Below, one piece after another: positions 44,901 to 54,800 of a DNA stretch of 64,000 nt (positions within the stretch are counted from its first letter, which is position 1; each line of letters opens with the position of its first letter). The notes under the pieces are model-generated. The model searched no databases, was not told the origin of the DNA, and saw only the letters and a list, made by a program, of their open reading frames with translations. A program made the position numbers and the translations under genes. This DNA comes from Trebouxia sp. TZW2008 (taxonomy: Eukaryota > Chlorophyta > Trebouxiophyceae > Trebouxiales > Trebouxiaceae), in NCBI GenBank assembly GCA_002118135.1, contig BDIU01000229.1, forward strand, positions 1-64,000. Direction: 5' to 3'.

Positions 44901-47900
44901 TGTTGCATGAGCTTGTCTTGCACCTGTGACATACTTTGCCATGTCATGTATGTCACAGTTTACGTGTTGCACTTACTCCACTTTGATGATTGATGCAATA
45001 AGACTGCATGTATGACAGGTCAACAAGGGTGACTTTCCTTGGCTGCTTTCAGCGACAGCAGTGTTGAATGCTGAATTAGGCAAAGCCTTCCTGTGCAGAC
45101 TTCACGATGCATCTGAACACAAACAATCAGACTGCTGCATACATATTAGAGCTGAGATTTGCGCACCAAGGTGTGAGCAGCAGGCATACAATTGCAGAGG
45201 CATCAATGGACCTGTGGTGAAGCGACAGCTTCTGTCTGCAAGCGCCCAAGCAGCCACTGCACTGATTGCAGCTCCTCACTAAGTCCAGTCAGTAGAGCAG
45301 CAACGCCATTCTGCATCCTGATCAACATTGGCCCAACAGTCACTGCTGCTGAATCGCCCTTGGACTCTGAAGCAGGCTCAGAAACGGCTGAGTCGGGGCT
45401 GCCATCAAGCTCAATGCTGGCAGATGGATTTGCCGCAGGGACTCCGGCAGTTAATCCAGTGCCTGATTCTGAGTCTGAATCTGAGGTTGAGCCAGAGTCT
45501 TCCTCAGAGTCTGAGCTTACTGCTGGCTTTTGCTTTGACTGAGCACGCTGTTCTCTCTGCGCATACTTATTCAACCTTTCTTCATGATTAGTCACAAGTT
45601 CCTGCAGCTGTGGCAGCCCAACAAGCCCCAAGGCGGCTTTGGCGGCTGAGTTGGGGTCCAAGGCAGAGTCCAGGCTGGGGTCAAGGGGGGGTTCAGCCCC
45701 AGTCAAGCGGGGGTCAAGGAGGAATGCCAGCAGCATGAGGATGCTGTATGCCCACATGACTTGGCCAGCTGCATAGTTCAGGGTCAGCTGCTGCAGCAGT
45801 ATGGCCATGTTTGGCAGCGTCTGACTGCATGCAAATAGCTGCAGTCAACGTGCAGTCAAGCAAGAGACCAGGCAGAACGCTAGCAGCATGAGCATGCTGT
45901 AAGCCCAACTGACTTGGCCAGCTGCATAGTTGAGCGTGAGCTGCTGTAGCAGTATGGCCATGTTTGGCAGCGTCTGGCTGCATGCAAACAGCTGCTTGCA
46001 TTGTGCTGAAAACAGAAATGATAAAAACAGTGTAGCAGCAGTCTTTGAAGCCAATGCAGAGCTATGTACACCGCTCTAGAAACTAGATTTCGTGCCAAAG
46101 GCAGGTCACCAACTTGCAGCAACTTTGGCTCATGTTATCGCTACAGCAGGAGCTGACGTGACCAGCAAGATTGCTTGATGTACGATATCCTGACTGTCAG
46201 ATCATACCGCATAAAAGGTCATGACTACAGTTGACTGATGCAGGCTTGATTGTGATGGGCAGAAGGGGGTACTATTGATTGTACAGTGAGGTGAACATAC
46301 ACGCTCATCACAGCTGGGCATGCAGCAGCCAATGCACACCCGCATTGCAGCCTGGATATTGTAACACCTCCCAGGCTATCAACAGGCCGCATTTTGGATG
46401 CAGCATGGAGCTTCTTTCAGGCAGCAGACTGTTCTCACTGCAGCAATTGGCAAAGCACCTGTAAGGAGCAACAGCCTTGTTCAGGTTGATGTAGCGCTTG
46501 GCAGCAGCCTCTTGAAGGAACAGGCCGGTGAAGAGCGCATCATGCGGCGCCACTGTAAAGCTCTCAACTGATGGCATGGCCATCAATGAGACTGCAGGAC
46601 CGGTCTGAAGGGCAAAATGGAGATGATAGGATTTGGTTGCTGGCATGAACCTCCACTCCTTGCTGGAAATGGTTGACCTGAATGGTCATACATGTGGTTA
46701 GTTTCACATGACAAGAGATGATTTGCATGGCATGTGCAGCAGACAGTGCAAAGCTCTCAATTGCAGCCCTCTCAATTGGTGACATGGCTGCCAATGAGAC
46801 TGCAGGACCAGTCTGAAGTGCAAAACGAGGGTGGTAGATTTTGGTGCCGGGCATGAGTCGTCACTCCTTGCTGGAGTTTGATGACCTGATTGGTCATACA
46901 CGTGGTCAGGGATCACAAATCAAAACAATGTGATAATTCTAATGTACTTCCACCGTACGGCAGGCTGTGCAAGAACAAGAAAAAGAAATGCTAAATCTGC
47001 TCTAAAGTTTGTGTACGGAATCATTTGGTGCACCAGTCGTCAAACATCTCATCAATGAAGGTGTATTTTACTGGCGTATGACCCAGCAGGGGATCTTCAC
47101 GGAAAGCCTCAGTGTAAGTTGGTACTTGTGTCCTGCCTGTGACAGCCAAGCTTGCTGTGCTTGTCTCACTTGTGACCCATGTTTGCACAAACAACTGTCA
47201 GCCATGTAAGCAGTCACACCAAGCTTGCTGGAAAGCATACCCTGATTTGGGCACCTGTACAGCCACAACCATGCTGCACACAATGCAGCTCTTGTCCTGC
47301 ACAATGCCAGACAGCGCCTGCATGACGCTCTCCTCACTGCCCCCCAGCAGGCCCAGTGATAAAGGCATGTACAATGGAACACTCCCATCTGCTTGTGGTG
47401 GCGCCTGCAGGACGAAACACCACAGTTTGACAGTTGGACAATGCTTGCAGCACACAAAGGAGCTTGCAAGTGAAATCTTTTGTTTTTGGTTAAGCTTTTG
47501 CACATGAACTGTTCTGCAAGCTCCCATCTGTTTGTGACAAAGTCAGTAGCACAACAGACAGGGCAATGACAGCAACCACAGGCGCTTCAATTGTAACATT
47601 GTCCTTGCTATCATGAAGGCTACAGGAGAAACACAGAGACCTGCAGGACCAGGGCTTGGACATAATGTCCAGCAGCAGTCATGTCTGCTGCATCTCGCAC
47701 CACCAGACGGGCTAGCTTGACAAGGGCCAAGCTTTGCACAGGCCCTGCTACCACCACATCTACCCGCACCTCAAGAAGAGGGAAAGGCTGCCAGTCAGGC
47801 TGATAGCTCACACACCTTCCCTGCAGAGGACATCATCCTGTGCGGCTTGCAACACTGTTTTGGTGCGCTGCTAGCAGAGTCAAAACCAACAATATGCATG

Positions 47901-49335
47901 TTTTCAAAATTTAGCGGTTGGAAACCACATGTGGCTACTGTGACGTGCATAAGCCAGCCTCTCGAGACAAAAGTTGAGCCTCAACGAGACACTCAACACT
48001 TGTGCCAACACATCAAGAGCTGTGCCTTACTGATCACCCAGTCTCACGGGCTTAAGCGCAAGCTGCTTTGTGCACTGTCAGTACACACCTTTTTCCACAT
48101 TGGGAAATGCCATGCATATTTGCTGCATATAAGTTGCTTTGCTAAACAAGCGCTGACACAGCAAGGAGCAGTGTTGGCTTTCTTGTTGAAGACCAGCAGT
48201 GTGCAGGTCATACTGTAAAAGCTGCAGATGCAGTCACGCCGCAAAATCACAGGAGGCTACGCGCTCATACGCAAGGATATGCCAGGTGGACTGCTTCTGT
48301 GACGTGTGTGCAAGGGTGCATACTGTTTACTATTCACAACAAATGCCATTTCAGAGACTCAACACAAGGGGCACAGAGCACCACACCATGACGGCTGCAT
48401 ATGGAAGCATGCTGCAGAACCCAGGGGCATGGCTCACAGACAACCTGGAGTGTACAGCATATTTAGAAGCAAGCAGCTGTTTACCTGTAAGCTTGGCAGA
48501 ACTTGCATGGTGTATCCATCAGAGTCAGGGTCAGATGCAGTGAAGGTGGGGAAATACGCAGTTGGCAAGTTATTGGCCAACACTGAGCGTATGACGCCAA
48601 TGCCTGCATTGACAAAAGTGCATCACAAAAAGCTCTGGTTGAATAAATTTTTTCTTGTGTGCAATACAGAGCACCTTGTAGACCATGTTTAGCAGTCACA
48701 GCAGCTGCATCATGGAACATTTGCAGAAGCCAACAGCAGCAGATATGACAGTTGTTGAAGCTGATCTCTGAGGTCAGCACCAGCAACCTGTGTGAATGTT
48801 CAGTGTTGTATTGCAGCATCATCATGCTCTGGCATAAGAAGGCACATGCAAAAGCAAGCATGTTTACACATTTTGTTTTGGTCATGTTATTGCGTACCTT
48901 TGCAGCAAACAGATGCCAGCACATGCGGAAGACTCCAGGCATACTCGTACTGTGACAGCTTGGCCAAGTCACTTGCAAAGTTGGTGACAACCACTGGCCC
49001 TCCATCTTGCAGGCGTTTGACGACCTTGCGTAGCACAGGCAGGTAATACACTGCTAAAAGAAGCGCTAAACTTACTATTTGACGGCGAAAGTGTTACCTG
49101 CAGCTCACTCAGCTTCCAGACACCCTGCTGATCTGTACCAGCTGACAAAATCTCCGCCAGTCCAGGAAAGGGGTTAGCTGGAAGACGGTTGCGCGCAAAC
49201 AGACCAACTAGAGCGATTCGGAGTTGAGACACCTGCAGCAAGATTTTTGACCTATCAGCTGATAAACGGAGTGATCATAGTTTGGCGCGAGGCCGGATTC
49301 TGCGCAAGTACCACGTCCGTGTCCAGAACGCGCAT
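35782..49335 (-). CDS. Large multi-exon protein, not recognised
   Basis: I do not recognise this gene. Well-supported minus exons: 49232-49109, 49053-48898, about 48618-48486, 47771-47641, about 47405-47260, about 47103-47030, about 46612-46455, about 45960-45210, about 44930-44840, about 44620-44385, about 43910-43800, about 43570-43505, 42806-42672, about 41950-41700, about 41285-41170, about 40800-40600, about 39410-39350, about 38960-38880, about 38480-38350, about 37910-37730, about 37240-37040, about 36120-35970. The first joins keep phase (1, 1, 0). Content is helical and hydrophobic: LRIALVGLFARNRLPANPFP, VVVTNFASDLAKLSQYEYAW, SLALVKLARLVVRDAADMTA, LGHTPVKYTFIDEMFDDW, LHEALQEVYDLLVQPP, SSVYERVFLTPSAASFWAQW and FLTAIRLKLRAAVIAGRQQE. 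An acidic Ser-rich linker lies near 45500. Helical-repeat (ARM/HEAT-like) scaffold is a guess. The start at 49335 (MRVLDTDV) and the 3' end are tentative; it could be two genes. Confidence 0.6.
36050..36790 (-). repeat. Copies of two C-terminal exons of the unidentified gene
   Basis: ELHSLHGHIQGLVANGNAQ (about 36120-36060) recurs as ELCSLHGHIQGLLATGNAH (about 36270-36210) and as EKLHSLQHDIARL (about 36405-36365), each after an AG acceptor. The segment LKLRAAVIAGRQQEAEECSR (near 37130-37070) recurs near 36565-36500 (LKLKAAVTARQQQENEESSR), 36690-36640 and 36840-36760. Confidence 0.82.
37040..37500 (-). repeat. Three tandem exon copies, about 125-bp period
   Basis: ARGLGDPALPFHHLPVVAAL (about 37240) recurs as ARELGDPAMPFHHLPVRAAL (about 37365) and ARELGDPALPLHHLPLVAAL (about 37490). 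The first runs on in frame into the FLTAIRLKLR segment; the other two stop at the HPADT stretch. Confidence 0.87.
37576..37650. repeat. TTGC/CTTG tetranucleotide tract
   Basis: Roughly 75 bp of GCTT repeats with a few changes, in an intron of the unidentified gene. Confidence 0.92.
38820..38960 (-). repeat. Two adjacent copies sharing GCCTGAGGGCGGC
   Basis: The exon piece reading ALRPWLMPLRM (about 38825) and the one reading RSRPQAVANAIIR (about 38930) share GCCTGAGGGCGGC, GCCATT or CATTGGC, and TTGCNTCATCA. They may be one exon duplicated and diverged. Confidence 0.6.
39628..39655. repeat. CTG trinucleotide tract
   Basis: Nine CTG/TGC units in an intron of the unidentified gene. A shorter interrupted CTG tract also occurs near 4789-4815. 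Confidence 0.9.
39975..40720 (-). repeat. Four copies of an exon and flank, about 120-240-bp period
   Basis: The exon that reads VPVYLHERGFSILTEDHYLI (about 40665-40605) is matched near 40065-39985, 40240-40150 and 40450-40365. Each block has AATGATCCTC or AATGATCTTC, then GCTGAA, then a GCACAGCC-like stretch. The flank AGCAGAAGAGGGCAATAGC before the exon is duplicated too. Only the 40605 copy is open. Confidence 0.82.
41640..42165 (-). repeat. Three copies of a WNQLSNLADS exon
   Basis: Copies near 41765 (LWNQLSNLADSDNMYMAL), 41945 (LWNQLSNLADSDYMHMAL) and 42135 (FEPAMKPVLQRAKPDRLR in the best frame, same bases diverged). The first two share CTGGTTCCAGAGCTGA and GAGTCTGCCAGGTTTGATAG. Spacing is about 180 bp. 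Both of the first two are open, so they may be real or alternative exons. Confidence 0.83.
42660..42950 (-). repeat. Upstream copy of the exon 42806-42672
   Basis: The exon reads LHEALQEVYDLLVQPPVPAN and ends SRM before GTGAGC. A copy at about 42945-42875 has HEALQDMYDL, then TGA, then VQPPVPAN. The copy includes the TGCAG acceptor. Confidence 0.87.
43130..43520 (-). repeat. Four or five copies around TGGTGTCTNCNRCA
   Basis: Blocks near 43135, 43195, 43285, 43355, 43430 and 43510 share TGTCTGCAACA(T/G)GCAG or its variant. The blocks near 43150, 43300, 43390 and 43460 share TCTACACNNNANNNAAAGGC. The true exon end (KYAVDTR) gives TGGTGTCTACGGCATA near 43508-43523. Confidence 0.72.
45715..46000 (-). 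repeat. Two copies of a membrane-like exon, about 185-bp spacing
   Basis: LPNMAILLQQLTLNYAAGQV followed by WAYSMLMLLAF appears at about 45975-45870 and again, as WAYSILMLLAFLLD, at about 45820-45715. Both are open; the second runs on into the acidic linker. Identity is high, so the event looks recent. Confidence 0.88.
46555..46860 (-). repeat. Two copies of an exon reading FALQTGPAVSL
   Basis: The copy near 46645 reads HFALQTGPAVSLMAMPSVES and goes on to HDALFTGLFLQEAAAKRY. The copy near 46855 reads RFALQTGPAVSLAAMSPIER and goes on for about 20 codons. The ATGGCTGCCAATGAGAC-like core is shared. Both are open; the 46612-46455 one is longer. Confidence 0.82.
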
Positions 49336-49963
49336 GCCCTCTGTTCAAGTGACGATTTCTGTATCTCTGCGATGCCTCAAGGCCGCGCTAGGACAAAGCA
49401 AGGACCCCACGCACCGTCCACACTTACACTTTGCTAAGCTTTCAGGTGTAGGCCTCACTCATGATATCAGAAACTTGCATCAGTCCATGTTTGCACCAAG
49501 TGAGCAGGCCAGGAGGTGACAGCAACGACGGCTCATGTTTGCATGCTGCTTGTGCATATTTTTCTGAGCAGGAGACATACAGAGCTCAAGTACTGAGCTT
49601 TATATGTCTTGGTGAGGCCAGGCTTGTCAAATCACCATTCCAGCCATGACCATCCTGCTGTAGCAGTGTGGTCAGATCACTCAGAATGCCTGCATTGCAT
49701 TGCACTGTGCTGCGTGGCATTGGTTGCATGCACAATTTTTGATACATTGCAAAGTCCACAGAGACTGAAGTCAGGGCTACTTAATTTAATGATTATCAGC
49801 ATAGTGCCAAGCAAGCCCCAGGCCAAAACAATAATTCGTATTTCACAAAGAGGCAAAATCAGGTCCGCGACAATCAACGCTTCTATGATACACAGTATAG
49901 AACCAATGTGCAATGATTTTTGCAGTAGTTCGACCGTTTGCTGTATCTCTCGCAGATTGCCCC
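49336..49963. other. Gap between F-box gene stop and the unidentified gene start
   Basis: About 630 bp between two minus-strand genes. It should hold the 3' UTR of the F-box gene and the promoter of the next gene. A minus open frame at 49677-49967 reads as hydrophobic but has no motif and no fitting splice sites. Confidence 0.5.
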
Positions 49964-51083
49964 TCAAAAGCTCACAGTATTGTGTACACTGGGCCTGCTG
50001 GCAGGAAAAGATCGCACAGACACATCTGTCAAAGAAAATATGTGTGCTCCAGATCCAGGTGGTAGCAATGGTACAGTCAATCTATGTGTAGCACCCTGTT
50101 GGTGTGGCAATCGCACAGAAACAATGAGCTGCACTTCAACAAAGTCACAACTGAACAACTGAAGCTTTGTGAGTGCGGCAAGCCACCTCAAGGCATCCAC
50201 AGTGCATACAGGGAGCCTTTCTGCAGTGGGTATGAAGCACAAGCTTGTCAGATTGACAAGAGTTGCCATTGATTGCAGAGCAAGATCATCTGGATCTGCC
50301 TGCAGCTGCAGGCGCTGCAGATTGCCCAGGAAGCTAATGGCGCAGAAGAAAGGCACCATTGCAGCTTGTCGGTGCGCCAGTAGAACCTCAGACTCTTTGT
50401 CAATGTCTGTCAGATCAAACTTCAGATATATGAGGCCTCTAAGCTGACACAGGCAGCGGAAGCTGATGGAGCAGCAGTCAGACTCCAAATGCTCAAGGAG
50501 TGGCAAGTTTGCTAGACTGTCAAGAGGATTGTCAGCCCACAAACTTAATTGCCTCAAGTTTGTGAGGCCACCCCATGCAATTGTAGGGAAAGGAACAGGA
50601 GCCCGGGCGCACAAGTCAAGCTTCATTTCAAGCAGATTATGGACCTCGGTTGCAACTTTCACCCGGCTAAGATCGCGGTCATCCTCTTGCAAATTCAGTC
50701 TTCGTATTTTGGGCAGACGCAATAGACGAGCCAGACTGGGGCCAGAAACAGGACATTCGGAGCCAATGGAGACGACCTCGATATTGCGAAAGCATTGAAG
50801 CAGCGTGCTGAGCTGCTCGTCGCCACACGCACGCCCCAAAGTCAGTGTTGTGATCATAGTGCCTGCACGCACGCGAGTCTCGAGGGGTCCATCACAACCT
50901 CCCAAAAGCCATGCAGATAAGGCACTCACGTGAAGCGTTGCGCCAGTCGCGGCAAACAAGCCGAAAGTTTCGCCAGGACTCTTGTACGTCATCTTCGGGT
51001 CCACCTTCCGTTAGGCTTTGCGCCAGCAGCTCCAAGGGCACTTGATTCAGGCAGCACCAGTCCGAAAAACAGGGTGCTGCCAT
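49964..51083 (-). CDS. F-box/leucine-rich-repeat protein, two exons
   Basis: Exons 51083-50930 and 50862-49964; the 67-bp intron (GTGAGT...GCAG) is phase 1, and splicing gives VCRDWRNASRTMITTLTL. The N-terminus (LNQVPLELLAQSL ... NFRLVCRDWRNAS) is an F-box, which would bind Skp1 in an SCF ubiquitin ligase. About 300 residues of leucine-rich repeats follow (LPKIRRLNLQ, LTNLRQLSLW, LPLLEHLES, LRGLIYLKFD, LGNLQRLQLQ, LVNLTSLCF, LAALTKLQLF), presumably the substrate-binding face. Without splicing the frame is broken by TGA after AFGRL. The last 40 residues look less ordered and might be intron read-through. It is the only gene here with few introns and no exon copies. Target unknown. Confidence 0.85.
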
Positions 51084-51869
51084 GCCTCTTGTGGTCTACA
51101 TTGCCGTGATAAGGCCTTCGTGTATACACAGTCAAGGCTCGAGCGAAGTTCAAAGTTCAAGATCAGCAAACTGCTTGGCAGATGGGTTCTGGTGTCAGTT
51201 GAGATGGGCTCTGAAACCAGGGACAGCAGCTTGACTGGACATAACTCATACATCATTGGCATACGCTTTGCATGCTTGCAGGCTGGCCAGAGGATGTAAA
51301 GTCTCTGTCTCTCTCTTGCATGCAAGATTCACTATGATAGTGCAACCAGCACATTTTTCGCATGCTCACAACCTCAAGGCTTTGCATTGGGCTTGTCGGG
51401 CAAGCATGACAGTCGTTCCTCAACTTGAGGCATGGTGCATGATCCACAAGCCTTCACAATATGCAAAGGATTCAGGGTTAAAGAGTCAGGTTTGCGGTAT
51501 GTTTGGGCACAAAGTAAGGTTGCTGACAAATAGCCTAGGGTTTAGGCAGACCAGGAAAAAGCTGTCTTTATTCGCCGCTGAGAGGTAACTGCGAGCAGTA
51601 GCACAACTATATCTACATCATACAGATAAGAAGAGCAGAACTTAGCGAAAATCCAAAACTTGAGCGCTATCACCATGCCAGAAGACGGTGATAACGCAAG
51701 CTGTGCAAGCTGACACTGCTACTCAAAACATGTACTGCAAAATGAGAGGTACACATGAACAAAGTACTCACTGTACAGAAACTCTCCTGCAAAAGGATGT
51801 ACACTGTCCAAACATGCTGCTACCGAGCTGCCTTAAGCAAAGTTCTGTCAATTGGATGTTGAGCGCCGT
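51084..51869. other. Upstream region of the F-box gene
   Basis: 786 bp between the kinase stop codon and the F-box start, both on the minus strand. It should contain the kinase 3' UTR and the F-box promoter. I see no gene or strong repeat. Confidence 0.55.
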
Positions 51870-54800
51870 TCACCGCAACTGCTGATTTCTGATTGCTTCG
51901 CGCACTCTAGGGTCTGTGATCTCATCTGCACCAGGAAGGCTGCTGCTGACACCCCAGGTAGGGCCTGACCCACACCCACGCCCTGCCAACACACCCACTT
52001 TAATACTGCTGAACGATTTGATGCCATCTGTGCGCAAATAGCAAAGGATGTGAGTCACAGTGTTATGCGTCGTTAGGCTGCTGACACCCCAGGTAGGGCC
52101 CGATCCGCACCCTCGCCCTGCTCATACAACCAGAACTGCTGGACAGATTTATACCATGCGTGTGGGGACAGCAAAGGATGTGAGAGTCACTGTCATGCAC
52201 AGCTAGGCTGCTAACACCCCAGGTAGGGCCTGACCCATGCCCTGCCAACATAAACATCTTCTTGTCTGGGACACCTGAGATCATGTGTGACACTGGCAGC
52301 AAAGGCTATGGGTTGCAAAAGATCACTATCGAGATCAAGCATTGCATCTGAGGCTGCAATTTGCTACCCATGCCTGCCCACAACAGCAGCAGTATTCAGG
52401 ATCTGGACTCAGCAGTCGAGAGCTCAAGATGGGGCTCACAGCCTCACCTGAGGCTGATGTCCACTCCCCATGTCTGCCTGGGTTGAGGTACTCTGCAGGG
52501 TCCAGCTTGCCTTTCCACGTATCTGCTACATGGCTCAGCCGCGCCCGACCATACTCCTCAGGATCTCGAGATGCATACAAGGCACCCATGTCCTCCTGCA
52601 AATCATACTTTTGCCTGATCAGATCAGGAAAAGAGGTACAGCTCACCGAAGCCTGGGCAAAGTTTGCAGCAGACTAAAGGTCAGAGACGCAGAGATTGAG
52701 CCCTGCTATGCTCCTCAGGGTCTCTGAATGAGTATGAGGCACCTGCGTCCTCCTGCAACCAAAGAAAATACTAGGTCAGCAGCAGTCAAAATTGCGAGCT
52801 GGGTACAGGCTAGTGATATGTTTCTTGGACCTTGGCGTGCGTATAAGACTACAGCAGTGAAAGGAGAAGAAAGGGTCATGCTCCTCACGGACTTCAGATG
52901 CATACAGGGGACCTGCACCTTCCCGCAATCCATGCTTTGCCTTGAGAAACTCGGTCCAAAATGTGTGACTGAAAGCACGCTAGAGACATGAAGGGCGTGC
53001 CAAAGGTAGCATAGTATCGTCTACAGCTGAGCAAGTGTAATGCATCATCATCGTCAGCAATCAGTGGCAAGCCTGATTAAGCAGGATGCTGACATGAGCA
53101 GGCAGCAGGCTTGCAGCCATGGAGATGCCAAGCTGGCATGGAGCATCCGTCATAAGAATGCTTGCTGATTACACAGTATGACATGGCAAAGGTAGTGATC
53201 TTGCAGCTGGCACAGTCTGTTGCTCTGCATGTAAACCACCAGCATGAAGCATGCATGAAATGTGGACACAGGGTCACAGCCAACAACAACACGCAACAAA
53301 GGATTGAGCGTGTGACAGATACTCTGACTTGGCTGATGATGCATATCACCATGAGATATGAGAGCATACTTGCAGACCCAGCTGCTCTGCATTGGATCCC
53401 CACGCAGTGAGCACGTTGTCAGGATCCAGGTAGCTAGGAGGGGGCTGGGTCATGGAGCTACCCCTCCTGGAGGGGGGTATACAGATGCTGGGGCCCCTCA
53501 AGGGGGTACATGAGGGCGATTGGCGGGCCTGCAGCATTCAAGCAGATCAGACAGCCTAGAAGTAAGGTCAATGACAAGCAGCAAGCCTGCTTTGCCAAGT
53601 GGTAAATCAGCACAGCTGACAGAGAGCCAGAGAGTACAGATAGCATTTTGGAACAGTCAATGCAGCAGAAGCAAATAAGATGAGAAAGCAGCAGCAATGG
53701 AGGCAGCAAAAGCAGGCAATCAGAAGATATAGGGTGATAAGAGGAGGACCCCGCCTGTGCAGCACATTCCCGCTCTAGCAGCAACCTGAGCTTGTGCAGG
53801 TCCTGCTCCCTAGCCCTGCCATACACAGGGCTGCTTTCCTGTTCTGGCGGGCAGATGGTGGCTAGCTCTGCTTCTAGCATGTCCAGCGCCCTGCATAGCC
53901 AATGCAGCAGTCATGCATTGATACACTCTTGCAACATGATGCAACCACCCTTGAGCTGCTCATGGAGAATTGATCCATCAGTGCATGGGGCTGCTCTCTT
54001 GCTCCGGGGGACAGATGGTGGCTAGCTCTGCTGCCGACATGTTTAGTGCGCTGCACAGCCACATTTTTGCAGTCTCGTGCAGGATTCAAGTTGCAGGTAC
54101 GTTACTCTGCAAGACTGCCATTCAGCAGAGCCACAATGCTGTCAGTTACTGCAGCTACATTCAGGTCATGAACCAGCAGATCGTGACGACGTCCTGCTCC
54201 AGCAGGCAGGTGGTGGCTAGCTCTGCTTCGAGCATGTCAAGGGTCCTGCAATGCCACCAGCATGCATTTATTCATCCAATTTGTTCATGCAGTATTCCGC
54301 AGGGCCGCAGGTCATTAATCTTTCATGCAGGACTGTGCAGGACTCCAAGCAGGGCTGCAATCCAACTATTTGTTCCAACTTGCAGAAATTTATGACCCAA
54401 TTAGCATGCCCACCATCACAGCGCTGGCCGCCAAATGTGACCAGCAGGCGGTCACGATTGTTGGCTTGCTTTCTGGTGAAACTGCCTGATGACACATGCA
54501 AATCTTGGTGGGTTGATAAGTGTAACCTGTGCCTCACTTTGCATTGCAATCAATCATTGCATGGCTGTGTGATGGATCACTCACTTGGCAGGGTCAGGCT
54601 CATCATAGTAATGTCTGGGCAGCGGCGTCGTCGGTGGGTGTGTATGTTGCAGGTCAGGAGAGCCGTCTCTTGACTCCAGCATGCCAGACTTGAGTCTCTT
54701 GGCATTTTGCTGCTCAGCTGCCTCCACTGCTGATTTGAGGTCCAAGACGGTGGGCCGCCGCACTCTCTTGCAGGCGTCCAGGTCCATGCCATCAACCACT

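Noticed and set aside
49677..49967. Hydrophobic minus open frame between the F-box and unidentified genes
   Set aside because: Overlaps the F-box stop region and has no acceptor or donor fitting either gene.
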